Notes: generated by a model from the sequence alone, not told the origin. A stretch of 64,000 nucleotides of DNA from Mesorhizobium norvegicum (GCF_004919685.1 NZ_SMYZ01000047.1:138106-202105), one strand, 5' to 3'. Shown: positions 41,600 to 50,671, counted from the first letter of the stretch. Numbers and translations are program-made.

Positions 41600-42345
41600 T
41601 GGCTTTGAAGCGCCCGACTGGCGAAACACTGGCCGGTTTGGTCAAGGCCAAGACCGGCCATGTCTTCAGAGATCTTCGCTTGCTTGAGACCGCCTTGACG
41701 CATTCCAGTGCGGTCAAGGCGGCAAGCAACAATCAGCGTCTCGAATTCCTTGGCGATCGCGTGCTTGGGCTTGTCGTCGCTGATATGCTTTTCGAGAAAT
41801 TTCCCGACGCGCCGGAGGGTGAAATCGCGCCACGCTTCAATGCATTGGTCGATGCGCGGACATGCTCCGAGATCGGCATTGAAATGCAGCTGGAGGATCT
41901 GGTCCGGGCCGACGCTGCCTTGAAGATGCGGTCGCGTGGCTCCGGAGGAAACTATCTGGCGGATGCGGTCGAAGCTCTGATCGCGGCGGTTTATGTTGAC
42001 GGTGGCATCGACGCCGCGCGGCGGTTTGTCCTGCGTTACTGGGAGCCGCGCTCGCGCAGTGTCGTGGCAAAACCGCTCAATCCGAAATCCGATTTGCAGG
42101 AATGGATTGCCAAGACCAGCGATGCGCGCCCCGAATATGTGATCGAGAAGCGCGAAGGTCCGGACCACCAGCCTGTCTTCACGGTGTCCTTGCAGGTCCG
42201 CGGCTTTGCGCCGATAAGCGGCACTGGCGGTTCCCGCAGGGCCGCGGAAGAAGCGGCGGCTTCGGCATTTCTTTTGCGCGAAGGCGTCTGGGCCACCGCA
42301 TCGGCCCAAGAATCGGAACCGATTCTTGGAAAGCACGATGCGTAG
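41599..42345 (+). CDS. rnc: Ribonuclease III
   Basis: 248-aa double-strand-specific endoribonuclease that processes rRNA and structured mRNA. The catalytic signature NQRLEFLGDRVLGLVVADML and a second acidic cluster in YLADAVEALIAAVYVDGG are present, followed by a dsRNA-binding domain (NPKSDLQEWIAKT..GGSRRAAEEAAASAFL). The last 13 codons (AQESEPILGKHDA) lie inside a palindromic repeat element, so the C-terminal tail is repeat-derived. Confidence 0.97.
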   Translation: MALKRPTGETLAGLVKAKTGHVFRDLRLLETALTHSSAVKAASNNQRLEFLGDRVLGLVVADMLFEKFPDAPEGEIAPRFNALVDARTCSEIGIEMQLEDLVRADAALKMRSRGSGGNYLADAVEALIAAVYVDGGIDAARRFVLRYWEPRSRSVVAKPLNPKSDLQEWIAKTSDARPEYVIEKREGPDHQPVFTVSLQVRGFAPISGTGGSRRAAEEAAASAFLLREGVWATASAQESEPILGKHDA

Positions 42346-42398
42346 ATTCAACATTCTAGAGCGTCCTTTGCGCGTCCAGGAGGACGCGCGGCGCTCTG
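42306..42398. repeat. RIME-like palindromic mosaic element B
   Basis: CCAAGAATCGG-AA-CCGATTCTTGG (perfect 11-bp arms, 42306-42329) followed by AAAGCACGATGCG..AGATTCAA and the hairpin AGAGCGTCCTTTGCGCGTCC..GGACGCGCGGCGCTCT (42358-42397). It is homologous to element A at 16853-16954. It covers the 3' end of rnc and the rnc-era gap. Confidence 0.82.
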
Positions 42399-42414
42399 AT
42401 GAAGGGAGCGCGGC

Positions 42415-43341
42415 ATGACCGCCACCGAAGAGCCGGCAAAGGAAGCCGGCCCCACGCATTCCGGCTTCGTCGCGCTGATCGGCGCGCCCAATGCCGGCAA
42501 GTCGACGCTGGTCAACCAGCTGGTCGGCGCCAAGGTGTCGATCGTCACGCACAAGGTGCAGACGACGCGCGCCATCGTGCGCGGCATCGCCACGCATGAC
42601 AATGCGCAGATCGTTTTCGTCGACACGCCCGGCATCTTCAAGCCCAAGCGGCGGCTCGACACGGCGATGGTGACCACCGCCTGGGGCGGCGCCAAGGACG
42701 CCGATATCGTGCTGCTTTTGATCGACGCCGAGCGCGGCATCAGGGGCGATGCCGACGCCATCCTCGAACGGCTGAAGGATGTGCGCCAGCCGATGGTGCT
42801 GATCCTCAACAAGGTCGACCGGGTCAAGCACGAAGCGCTGCTGGCTTTGTCGGCGGCAGCGAATGAAAGGGTGCCGTTCAAGCGCACCTTCATGGTTTCG
42901 GCGCTGACCGGTTCCGGCTGCAAGGACGTGCTCGATTATCTGGCCGAGGCTCTGCCGGTCGGCCCCTGGTACTATCCGGAAGACCAGATATCCGACCTGC
43001 CGATGCGCCAGCTCGCCGCTGAGATCACCCGCGAAAAACTTTATCTCAGGCTGCATCAGGAACTGCCCTATTCCTCGCATATCGAGACCGAGAAATGGGA
43101 AGAGAAGCCGGATGGCTCGGTGCGCATCGACCAGACCATCTATGTCGAACGCGACAGCCAGAAGAAGATCGTGCTCGGCCACAAGGGCGAGACCATCCGC
43201 GCCATCGGCCAAGCGGCGCGCATGGAGATAGCAGGCATCCTCGAACAGAAGGTGCACCTGTTCCTGTTCGTCAAGGTGCGTGAGAACTGGGGCGACGACC
43301 CCGAGCGCTACCGCGAGATGGGGCTCGAGTTTCCGCGCTAG
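42415..43341 (+). CDS. era: GTPase Era
   Basis: 308-aa GTPase needed for 16S rRNA maturation and 30S assembly. G1 GAPNAGKSTLVNQL, G3 DTPGIF, G4 NKVDRV, then a C-terminal KH domain (HIETEKWEEKPDGSVRIDQTIYVERDSQKKIVLGHKGETIRAIGQAARMEI). Normal length. It follows rnc across the repeat element with GAAGGGAG upstream of the ATG. Confidence 0.97.
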   Translation: MTATEEPAKEAGPTHSGFVALIGAPNAGKSTLVNQLVGAKVSIVTHKVQTTRAIVRGIATHDNAQIVFVDTPGIFKPKRRLDTAMVTTAWGGAKDADIVLLLIDAERGIRGDADAILERLKDVRQPMVLILNKVDRVKHEALLALSAAANERVPFKRTFMVSALTGSGCKDVLDYLAEALPVGPWYYPEDQISDLPMRQLAAEITREKLYLRLHQELPYSSHIETEKWEEKPDGSVRIDQTIYVERDSQKKIVLGHKGETIRAIGQAARMEIAGILEQKVHLFLFVKVRENWGDDPERYREMGLEFPR

Positions 43342-43342
43342 G

Positions 43343-43405
43343 GCATGATCACGAACCGAGGTCCGCGCAGTGAAAGCTGCGGACCGGTTTTCGGAAGATC
43401 ATGCT
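43343..43405. repeat. RIME-type repeat with inner hairpin
   Basis: GCATGATC at the left and GATCATGC at the right, enclosing GGTCCGC..GCGGACCGGTTTTCGG. It separates era from the phosphotransferase gene and marks the left edge of the segment inserted between era and recO. Confidence 0.75.
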
Positions 43406-43422
43406 CAAACAGATCCGGGTCC

Positions 43423-44316
43423 ATGGACAGCAAGCCGAACATCGACACGGCACTTGTCGGCCGATTGATCGCCACGCAATTTCCCCACTGGAAGGATCTT
43501 GCGATCAGGCCGGTTGCATCAGGCGGCTGGGACAACAGGACCTTTCATCTGGGCGACGAGATGACCGTGCGGCTGCCGAGCGCCGCGGCCTATTCCCTGC
43601 AAGTGGAAAAGGAACATCGCTGGCTGCCGAGGCTGGCACCCTTGTTGCCGCTGCCGATCCCCACGCCATTGGCGATGGGGGTGCCCGCCGAAAATTATCC
43701 CTTGCATTGGTCCGTCTACCGCTGGATCGAAGGCGAAACGGCAAAGCGGGAGCGTATTGCCGGCCTGTCGCAATTCGCGGCCGACCTAGCCATGTTCCTG
43801 ATCGCGTTGCAACGGATCGATGCCACCGGCGGACCTGCGCCGGGACAACACAACTTCTTTCGCGGCGGATCACTCAGCGTCTATGACGGTGAAGCCCGGC
43901 AAGCGATTGCTGCCCTCGACGGCAAGATCGATACGGACGCAGCCAGCGCGGTGTGGGAGGCAGCACTTGCCGCGCCATGGCACGGTGCGCCGGTCTGGTT
44001 CCACGGTGACGTCAGTTGGGGAAATTTGCTGGTCAGGCAAGGCCGGTTGAGCGCGGTGATCGACTTCGGAACCTCGGGCGTCGGCGATCCCGCCTGCGAT
44101 CTGGCGATTGCGTGGACATTGTTTGAAGGCAAAAGCCGGGAGGCGTTTCGTGCCGGCCTTCCGGCCAATGAGGCGATGTGGGCGCGCGGTCGTGGCTGGA
44201 CGCTGTGGAAGGCGCTGATCACTGTCGCCGGACAGATCGACGTCAACCCTGTCGAGGCTGAAAAATCCCGACATGTGATCGATGAAGTGCTTGCCGATCA
44301 CGCGCAGCGGGCTTGA
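43423..44316 (+). CDS. Aminoglycoside phosphotransferase (APH) family protein
   Basis: 297-aa kinase-like protein. The catalytic loop is WFHGDVSWGNLLVRQGRLSAVIDFGTSGVGDPACDLAIAWT, with HGD-x(4)-N and the Mg-binding Asp in IDFG. It resembles APH(3')/choline kinase-like proteins of soil bacteria; a real antibiotic substrate cannot be deduced. Start chosen at ATG 43423, beyond the repeat element. It lies between era and the third porin and is not part of the usual cluster. Confidence 0.88.
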   Translation: MDSKPNIDTALVGRLIATQFPHWKDLAIRPVASGGWDNRTFHLGDEMTVRLPSAAAYSLQVEKEHRWLPRLAPLLPLPIPTPLAMGVPAENYPLHWSVYRWIEGETAKRERIAGLSQFAADLAMFLIALQRIDATGGPAPGQHNFFRGGSLSVYDGEARQAIAALDGKIDTDAASAVWEAALAAPWHGAPVWFHGDVSWGNLLVRQGRLSAVIDFGTSGVGDPACDLAIAWTLFEGKSREAFRAGLPANEAMWARGRGWTLWKALITVAGQIDVNPVEAEKSRHVIDEVLADHAQRA

Positions 44317-44698
44317 GCGACCCAAGCCGGTTCTTCGCCACCAGCGGCGCGCTGCTGAGGATTCGTCTTCAACGGTTGGCGGTTGTCACAATCGGAACGC
44401 GACAGCGCGCCTCGGTGCGTTTCGATCGCTTCGGCAAGAAGCCAAGCGGCCTGGCCGGTGTCGCCCGGCGTTTCGTCATAACGCCAGAGCACGATTTGCC
44501 GGATTGGAGTCATCTGATGATCGGCGGACGGAAAACAATCAGGCAGTTTTCACGGAAAATGGGGCACATATTTCGTATTCTTGGCGGTATAATAGAAGAA
44601 TGACGCGCCGAAACATAATTAGCCAGGAAATAATCTCGATATATATTGAATATATGACGTTGTGCCGATTGTGCCACTCGCTATCCAGATAAGTGTTA

Positions 44699-44900
44699 TT
44701 TGTGCAACACAGCATTAATCTGTTCACGGAATCGGCGTTATTTCGGAAATCGTCATTGAAGGCGGAAGATCGATGGGTATGTTCGCCCTCGAAAAAGGGA
44801 CGCGGTGCGAGCCTTTTTCGTTGTGGGGGTGAGGCGGGAAAACATTGCCGCCAGCCACAAATCCGAAGCCATTTAAAACTTTGACTGGAGAGGTCAGAAA
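44699..44900 (+). promoter_or_regulatory. Conserved porin leader, copy 3
   Basis: TTTGTGCAACA (44699-44709), then the hairpin CGAAAAAGG/CCTTTTTCG (44790-44820, a perfect 9-bp stem with GCGGTGCG in the loop), then GTGGGGGTGAGGCGGGAA, then AACTTTGACTGGAGAGGTCAG before the ATG. Order and spacing match the porin 2 leader, and the stem is kept there by G-T pairs. Confidence 0.6.
44880..44898 (+). promoter_or_regulatory. Hairpin presenting the porin 3 Shine-Dalgarno in its loop
   Basis: TTTGAC, loop TGGAGAG, GTCAGA, two nucleotides longer in the loop than at porins 1 and 2 but with the same stem. Confidence 0.45.
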
Positions 44901-46073
44901 ATGAACATCAAGAGCCTCCTTCTCGGCTCAGCCGCGGCACTGATCGCGGTCAGCGGCGCACGCGCCGCCGACGCTGTCGTCGTCGCCGAACCGGAACCGG
45001 CCGAATACGTCAAGATCTGCGACGTCTACGGCGCCGGCTACTTCTACATCCCGGGCACCGAGACCTGCCTGCGCATCGGCGGCTATGTCCGTTATGACAT
45101 CGGCGTCGGCGATGCCGGCTCGCTCGACGGCGTCAACCACGTTCCGGACCACCAGAGCGCCGGCGACACGCACTCGACCTACTACAAGAACACCCGCTTC
45201 ACGCTGAAGACCTGGACCGGTCAGGAGACCGAGCTCGGTACCCTCAAGACCTACACCGAGACCCGCTTCAACTACGGCAACAGCAGCGGCGACTATCTTA
45301 ATCAAGCCGCCTCCAATGCGGACGACTGGCAAGGCCGTAACAAGTCTCTCTCGCTGCGTTTCGCTTGGATTCAGCTCGGCGGCCTGCGGGTCGGCAAGGA
45401 CGATACGGGATTCGATACGTTCATCGGCTATGCCGGCAACGTCATCCAGGATACGCTGGTTCCGTATGGCGGGCAGGAGAGCAACGTCGTTCAGTACTAC
45501 TTCGACGCAGGCAACGGCCTCACGGGGTTGGTCTCTCTCGAAGAAGGCGCCGGCAAGGTCGGCACCATCGACAGCTATGTTCCGCATGTCGTCGGCGGCT
45601 TGAAGTACAAGGGCGACTGGGGTGCGGTCACCGGCGTCGTCGCCTATGACAGCAATTACGAGGAAGTGGCCGGCAAGGTCCGTTTGGACGTCAATGTCAG
45701 CAAGGAACTGACGTTGTTCATCATGGGCGGCTACGGCACGGACGACAACCTCAACGACAATGCGGGCAACGCCATCGATGCCAGCGGTCGCGGCTTCTAC
45801 AAGCAGTGGGGCGGCAACTGGGCAGTCTGGGGCGGTGGCACCTACAAGTTCAACGATAAGACTGCGTTCAACGCCCAGGTTTCCTATGACGACTGGAAGA
45901 ACCTCGGCATCGCCGCTAACGTTGCCTATACTGTTGTGCCCGGCTTTACGGTCACGGCTGAAGTCGATTACCTCAATGCTGGAAAGTTCGGCGACGCCGA
46001 CTTCAACAACTGGACCAAGGCCAGCAAGAAGAGCAACATCGGCGGCATTCTCCGCTTCCAGCGCTCGTTCTAA
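44901..46073 (+). CDS. Porin, Omp2b/RopA family (copy 3)
   Basis: 390-aa outer membrane porin with the same signal peptide and N-terminal KICDVYGAGYFYIPGTETC as copies 1 and 2. The C-terminal third (GRGFYKQWGGNWAVWGGGTYKF and FTVTAEVDYLNAGKF) is closest to copy 1. It ends LRFQRSF. It lies between the phosphotransferase gene and recO, an unusual place for a porin. Confidence 0.95.
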   Translation: MNIKSLLLGSAAALIAVSGARAADAVVVAEPEPAEYVKICDVYGAGYFYIPGTETCLRIGGYVRYDIGVGDAGSLDGVNHVPDHQSAGDTHSTYYKNTRFTLKTWTGQETELGTLKTYTETRFNYGNSSGDYLNQAASNADDWQGRNKSLSLRFAWIQLGGLRVGKDDTGFDTFIGYAGNVIQDTLVPYGGQESNVVQYYFDAGNGLTGLVSLEEGAGKVGTIDSYVPHVVGGLKYKGDWGAVTGVVAYDSNYEEVAGKVRLDVNVSKELTLFIMGGYGTDDNLNDNAGNAIDASGRGFYKQWGGNWAVWGGGTYKFNDKTAFNAQVSYDDWKNLGIAANVAYTVVPGFTVTAEVDYLNAGKFGDADFNNWTKASKKSNIGGILRFQRSF

Positions 46074-46095
46074 CGGATCGACTGACCTTACCAGA

Positions 46096-46130
46096 CCGCC
46101 CGCAGCACATCGCTGCGGGCGGCTTTTTGT
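46096..46130 (+). terminator. Rho-independent terminator of porin 3
   Basis: CCGCCCGCAGC, loop ACATC, GCTGCGGGCGG: a perfect 11-bp stem followed by CTTTTTGT. Confidence 0.92.
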
Positions 46131-46207
46131 ATGCTTGTGAGGTGTCGGCCTGCCGGTCACCAAACCCATACCTTGATTTCGCCATCCAACCGGTGAAAGC
46201 TCCTTGT

Positions 46208-46984
46208 ATGGAATGGCGCGACGAGGGAATCATTCTCGGCACCCGCAAGCATGGCGAAACCAGCGCCATTCTCGAGGTGATGACGCGCGCGCATGGCCGT
46301 CATCTCGGCCTTGTTCGTGGCGGCCGTTCGCGCAAGCAGCAGCCTGTGCTCCAGCCGGGCAATCGTGTCGACCTGTTGTGGCGGGCGCGCCTTGACGAAC
46401 ATCTCGGCACGTTCCAGGCCGAGGCGATCGAGATGAACGCGGCCCGGCTGATGGACAGCGCCGTCGCCGTCTATGGGTTGCAGACCATGGCCGCGCATCT
46501 GCGCCTGTTGCCCGAGCGCGACGCCCATGAAGGTCTTTACGAAACGCTTGCCGTGATGATCGTCCATCTCGACGATGCCGACGCCGCCGGCGAACTGGTG
46601 GCGCGCTTCGAGCTTCTGGTGCTGGAGGAACTCGGCTTCGGCCTCGATCTCAGTCAATGCGCCGCAACCGGCACGCGGCAGGACCTGGCCTATGTCTCGC
46701 CGAAGTCGGGTCGCGCGGTATCCCGCGAAGCGGGTGCGCCATGGCGCGACAAGATGCTGGCTCTGCCGGCCTTTCTGCAGCGCGGCTCCGGCCTGCGCGC
46801 CGATCCGGCGGCGGTCGACGACGCCTTCCGGCTGACCGGTTTCTTCTTCACCCGCCATGTCTATGAGCCGCGCGGCATCGAGCCGCCGGACGCCCGCGCC
46901 GGCTTCCTCGCCGCCTTGCGCAAGCACCACGCGCGCGGCAAGGCCATTGCCGGCGAGGACGCGGCCAGAGAAATCATCACATGA
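46208..46984 (+). CDS. recO: DNA repair protein RecO
   Basis: 258-aa recombination mediator that loads RecA in the RecFOR pathway. MEWRDEGIILGTRKHGETSAILEVMTRAHGRHLGLVRGGRSRK is the N-terminal OB fold and the rest is the helical RecO C-terminal domain. The ATG at 46208 matches family starts. It overlaps the following thioesterase gene by 4 nt. In many alphaproteobacteria recO follows era directly; here two genes intervene. Confidence 0.95.
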   Translation: MEWRDEGIILGTRKHGETSAILEVMTRAHGRHLGLVRGGRSRKQQPVLQPGNRVDLLWRARLDEHLGTFQAEAIEMNAARLMDSAVAVYGLQTMAAHLRLLPERDAHEGLYETLAVMIVHLDDADAAGELVARFELLVLEELGFGLDLSQCAATGTRQDLAYVSPKSGRAVSREAGAPWRDKMLALPAFLQRGSGLRADPAAVDDAFRLTGFFFTRHVYEPRGIEPPDARAGFLAALRKHHARGKAIAGEDAAREIIT

Positions 46985-47499
46985 GCGAGGTCGAACTTTA
47001 TCCCGGCCGGGTCTCGCCGCTCGGCCTCGGCACCATTCCGCACGCCGACATCCTGAAATACACCGGCCTGGAACTGCTGCAGCGCATCGTCGACGGCAAG
47101 TATCCGGCGCCGCCGATCTCCTTCCAGCTCAGCTTCGCACTGACCGAAGTGTCGGAAGGCCGTGCGGTGTTCCGTGGCGTGCCCAACGAGCGCCACCTCA
47201 ACCCGCTGGGTAGCGTGCATGGCGGCTGGGCGGCGACGCTGCTCGATTCGGCACTGGCCTGCGCCGTGCAGACGCTGCTCGTTAGGGGTGAAGCCTATAC
47301 GACGGCGGAATTCAAGGTGAATTTGACGCGGCCCATCACGTCGAAAACCGGCGAGGTGGTCTGCGAGGGCAAGGTCGTCCACAAAGGCCGCACATTGGCC
47401 GTGTCGGAGGCGACGTTGAAGGATGCCGGCGGCAAGCTGCTGGCTTTCGGCACCGAAACATGCTCGATCTTTCCGGCCGCCAATCTGGCGGCGCGTTGA
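46981..47499 (+). CDS. PaaI-family hotdog thioesterase
   Basis: 172-aa hotdog-fold protein. The signature LNPLGSVHGGWAATLLDSALACAVQTLL carries the catalytic HGG and Asp, with AEFKVNLTRPITSKTGEV and GRTLAVSEATLKDAGGKLLAFGTETCSIF following. It should hydrolyse acyl- or phenylacyl-CoA thioesters; substrate unknown. The ATGA overlap with recO suggests coupling. Confidence 0.9.
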   Translation: MSEVELYPGRVSPLGLGTIPHADILKYTGLELLQRIVDGKYPAPPISFQLSFALTEVSEGRAVFRGVPNERHLNPLGSVHGGWAATLLDSALACAVQTLLVRGEAYTTAEFKVNLTRPITSKTGEVVCEGKVVHKGRTLAVSEATLKDAGGKLLAFGTETCSIFPAANLAAR

Positions 47500-47597
47500 G
47501 TTTTCTGACCGTAAGTTTTCTGGTCGTTTGACCGCCGCATTTGAATGTCAGTGAGACTGAACGTCAGTGAAAACCGGCCTGGTTTGGGGGAACCGCC

Positions 47598-50366
47598 ATG
47601 TTTGAGAGCCTGATCGGCCTAGTCGCCATCATCGCCTTGTTCGTCATCATTTCGCGCCAGCAGAGCCGCATCGGCCTTGTCGAGCGCGAGCTTGGCGCGC
47701 TGCGCAGCCTGATCCTTTCCGGCGCCGTGCCGCCTGCGGCCAAGCCGTCCGAGCAGGCCGCGCCAGACGGTGCACCCGCCGATCTGATTCCAGCCGTTGC
47801 GGCAGCGGCCGACATTCCCTCGCCAGCGATAAGCGAGCCGGTCGCCGCACCGGCGCCAGCTATGGAAGCGGAAGCCCCAATCGGTGAGGTTGTGTCCGGG
47901 CCATGGGCGCCAAGCGAGGCGGCACCGAAGGCAGCGGAACCTGCGGAGGCGACTGCCGCGGCGAAAGCCGCCCGCCAGTCCGATGTCGAAACCGCGCTCG
48001 GCACCCGCTGGGCGGTCTGGGTCGGCGGCATCGCACTGGCGCTGGGCGGCCTGTTCCTGATCCGCTACACCATCGAGGCCGGAATTTTCGGTCCCGGCGT
48101 GCGGCTGACCATGGCCGCGGTGCTCGGCCTTGTGCTGGTCGCCGGCGGCGAGTTCATCCGCCGCACCGGCTTCAAAGTGCCGGTACAAGGCGTTGCCGGT
48201 GCCTATATTCCAGCGATCCTGACTGCCGCCGGTGCCTTCATCCTGTTCGGCACCGTCTTTGCCGCGCATGGCATTTACGGCTTCATTGGCCCGGCACTCG
48301 CCTTTACGCTGCTCGGCGCCATCGGCGTGGCGACGATCGCGGCAGCCCTTGTCCATGGTCAGGCGCTGGCTGGCATCGGCCTCGTCGGCGCCATGGTGAC
48401 GCCGGTGCTGATCGCCTCGCAGGCGCCCAATCCCTGGGCGCTGTTCGGCTATCTCGCGATCGTGCTCGCCGCCACCGGCGTCATCGCTCGCATGCGCGAC
48501 TGGAAGTCGCTGATGGCGGCGGCCTTTTTCGGCACCGGTGTCTGGACCATCCTTTACATGACCGATGCACCGGGGGCGAACCTCTCCGCCATCCTGTTCA
48601 TCGATGCCGTCACGCTGGCCGTACTCGCCCTTGTCTGGCTCGCTCGCCGTGGCGATGAAAACGGGCCAGCCAGGGCTTTCGACTGGCCGTCCATCGTGCC
48701 TGGCCTGTTCGTCGCATTTTCGGCGCTGGGCCTGTCGGTCGACCCGGTCTTTGCCGCCGCCGGCTATGCCTTGCCGGGCGCGGTGGTGATCGCCGCAATG
48801 GTGGCCGTCGCGCTCTATCGTCCGCTGGCGCTGGCGCTTCTCTATGCGGCCGGACTGGTCGCGGTGCTGATCTATCTCGGCATCATCCCGCCAACCTCGA
48901 TCGCTTCCGATTTTTCGGGCGGTGCCCTGGGCGTCGATGGACTGCCCGTGGCCACGTCCAATGCGCTGACATTGCGCATCGGCATCGCACTTGGCTTGGT
49001 CTTCATCGGCGCCGGCTTCTGGGCCGCCCGCAGGTTCGCCGCCGGGACGCAAATCCGCGCGGCCTCATGGGCAGCGTGGGGTGTCATCGTCCCGCTGGTC
49101 ATCCTGCTGGCACTCTGGTTCACCTTCGGCAATCTTGACCGTGACCTTGTCTATGCCGCCGTCGCGGCACTGCTGGTCGTCGTTTTCGCCGCCGGCGGCG
49201 AGTGGATCGCGCGGGCCGAAGAGCCGCCGCTCAAGGGCGGTATCGCGGTGTCGTTTGCCCTGGGTGGCGCGGCGATTGCCGGGCTCTTGATGCTGCATAT
49301 GGCTTTCGATTCCGGCTGGACCACCATCCTGCTCGGTGCGGCGGCCATCGTGCCGGCGCTGGTCACGCGCTGGCGCTCCTATCCGGTGCTCGGCTGGATT
49401 TCGGTTGGCGCGGTGATCGCGGTGCTTGGTCGCGTTGCCTTCGACCCGACCATCGTCGGTGCGGAGTTCCTCTCCACGACACCGGTGTTCAACTGGCTGT
49501 TGCCGGGCTACGGGGTGCCGGCGCTGGCCTTCGGCTTTGCCGCCTGGCAGCTCGCCCGCACCACCCCCGCGCTACCAATAGCTGGCAATGGCCGGCCGCG
49601 CCTCGCCATGGAAGCGGCTGCGGCGCTGTTTGCGCTGCTCACGCTCGCCATGCTGGTGCGCCATGCCATGCATGGCGGCGTCATCGACACGGGTGCCATG
49701 ACGCTCGCTGAACAGGCGATCTACACGCTCATCGCCATCGGCGCTGGCGCCATCCTGGTCGCCATCGACATGCGCTCGCCAAGCTCGGTGCTGCGCTATG
49801 GTTCGATGGCCGCCGGCGTGGCCTCGGTTGCCTTCATCGTTGTCCGGCATTTCGTGGTGCTGAACCCGCTTTTGTCAGACGAATCGACCGGCCGGATCCC
49901 GGTGTTCAACCTGTTGTTCCTCGCCTATCTCCTGCCGGCGGTCGCCGTTGGCGGGCTAGCGCTCTATGTCAGGGACAAGCGGCCGAAATGGTATGCGCAG
50001 ATGCTGGCCGTGGTGGCCGCCGTGCTTGCCTTCGCCTATGCCACGCTGTCGGTGAGGCGCCTGTTCAAGGGCGAATTCATCGGCCTGTGGAGCGGGCTTG
50101 GCCAGTTGGAAACCTACACTTACTCGGCGCTCTGGCTGGTCATCGGCGTGGCGTTGCTCACCGCCGGCGTCTGGCTGAAATCTCAGGTGCTGCGCATTGC
50201 CTCCGCCGCGCTGATCGCGATCGCCGTACTGAAAGTCTTCATCTTCGACATGTCGGAGCTTGAAGGCGTGCTACGGGCGCTGTCCTTCATCGGCCTCGGC
50301 GCCGTGCTGATCGGTATCGGTCTGTTCTACCAGCGGCTTTTGACGCGGGCGGCGAAGGGGACATGA
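47598..50366 (+). CDS. DUF2339 polytopic membrane protein
   Basis: 922-aa inner-membrane protein with more than 20 hydrophobic segments after residue 130. An N-terminal helix and a predicted coiled or disordered Ala/Pro/Glu-rich part (about 20-125) come first, then TRWAVWVGGIALALGGLFLIRYTIEAG, the conserved start of the DUF2339 core. It ends with ...GLFYQRLLTRAAKGT. The role of the family is unknown. It stands as a single gene, about 100 nt after the thioesterase. Confidence 0.88.
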   Translation: MFESLIGLVAIIALFVIISRQQSRIGLVERELGALRSLILSGAVPPAAKPSEQAAPDGAPADLIPAVAAAADIPSPAISEPVAAPAPAMEAEAPIGEVVSGPWAPSEAAPKAAEPAEATAAAKAARQSDVETALGTRWAVWVGGIALALGGLFLIRYTIEAGIFGPGVRLTMAAVLGLVLVAGGEFIRRTGFKVPVQGVAGAYIPAILTAAGAFILFGTVFAAHGIYGFIGPALAFTLLGAIGVATIAAALVHGQALAGIGLVGAMVTPVLIASQAPNPWALFGYLAIVLAATGVIARMRDWKSLMAAAFFGTGVWTILYMTDAPGANLSAILFIDAVTLAVLALVWLARRGDENGPARAFDWPSIVPGLFVAFSALGLSVDPVFAAAGYALPGAVVIAAMVAVALYRPLALALLYAAGLVAVLIYLGIIPPTSIASDFSGGALGVDGLPVATSNALTLRIGIALGLVFIGAGFWAARRFAAGTQIRAASWAAWGVIVPLVILLALWFTFGNLDRDLVYAAVAALLVVVFAAGGEWIARAEEPPLKGGIAVSFALGGAAIAGLLMLHMAFDSGWTTILLGAAAIVPALVTRWRSYPVLGWISVGAVIAVLGRVAFDPTIVGAEFLSTTPVFNWLLPGYGVPALAFGFAAWQLARTTPALPIAGNGRPRLAMEAAAALFALLTLAMLVRHAMHGGVIDTGAMTLAEQAIYTLIAIGAGAILVAIDMRSPSSVLRYGSMAAGVASVAFIVVRHFVVLNPLLSDESTGRIPVFNLLFLAYLLPAVAVGGLALYVRDKRPKWYAQMLAVVAAVLAFAYATLSVRRLFKGEFIGLWSGLGQLETYTYSALWLVIGVALLTAGVWLKSQVLRIASAALIAIAVLKVFIFDMSELEGVLRALSFIGLGAVLIGIGLFYQRLLTRAAKGT

Positions 50367-50393
50367 GGGTTTGGAGTGTCAGAATACTCAAAA

Positions 50394-50413
50394 TGGAATA
50401 TTTGAATGTTCCA
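50394..50413. promoter_or_regulatory. Inverted repeat, probable VapB operator
   Basis: TGGAA(T)AT..AT(G)TTCCA centred on TTTGA, just upstream of the CAGGAGA ribosome-binding site of vapB. TCAAAATG also occurs at 50388 and 50424. VapB proteins normally bind such dyads to repress their own operon. Confidence 0.5.
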
Positions 50414-50428
50414 CAGGAGATATTCAAA

Positions 50429-50671
50429 ATGCCGCTTTATATCCGTGATGACAAGGTGGACGCGCTCGCGACGCAACTGCAGCGCGAGACCAATGCCTCG
50501 AGCAAAACGGAAGCGGTGCGGATCGCGCTCCTGCACGAGCTTGAGCGCAACCGCGCCCGCAAACCACTACGCGAGAGGATTGCCGTTTTCCAGGCCCAGG
50601 CAGCTGCGCTGGGGCCGTCCGATCCCAATTTCAACATGAAGGCGTTCATGGACGAGGCGTGGGAAGACTGA
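50429..50671 (+). CDS. vapB: VapB-family antitoxin
   Basis: 80-aa antitoxin of the PSK/VapB type: MPLYIRDDKVDALATQLQRETNASSKTEAVRIALLHELERNR is the N-terminal DNA-binding ribbon-helix-helix, and the C-terminal MKAFMDEAWED is the segment that normally fills the toxin active site. CAGGAGA precedes the ATG. The stop codon overlaps the start of a truncated vapC by one base. Confidence 0.85.
   Translation: MPLYIRDDKVDALATQLQRETNASSKTEAVRIALLHELERNRARKPLRERIAVFQAQAAALGPSDPNFNMKAFMDEAWED

Larger units (their letters stand above)
44317..44900. other. 584-nt region upstream of porin 3
   Basis: No credible gene. 44575-44700 is AT-rich (including ATATATATTGAATATAT) and probably holds a promoter. TTGTGCC occurs at 44660 and 44669 and TTTGTGCAACA at 44699-44709. 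The last 200 nt are a leader with conserved blocks shared with porin 2, including the hairpin at 44790-44820. Confidence 0.5.

Noticed and set aside
43423..44316. True aminoglycoside resistance gene
   Set aside because: Only the general APH catalytic loop is visible; many chromosomal kinase-like proteins share it, so no drug substrate is claimed.
44282..44692. 136-codon frame upstream of porin 3
   Set aside because: Overlaps the end of the phosphotransferase gene, has no ribosome-binding site and shows no domain; the area is better read as a leader region.
44539..44727. 62-codon hydrophobic frame on the minus strand
   Set aside because: Lies in AT-rich promoter-like sequence, where chance hydrophobic frames are common; no ribosome-binding site found.
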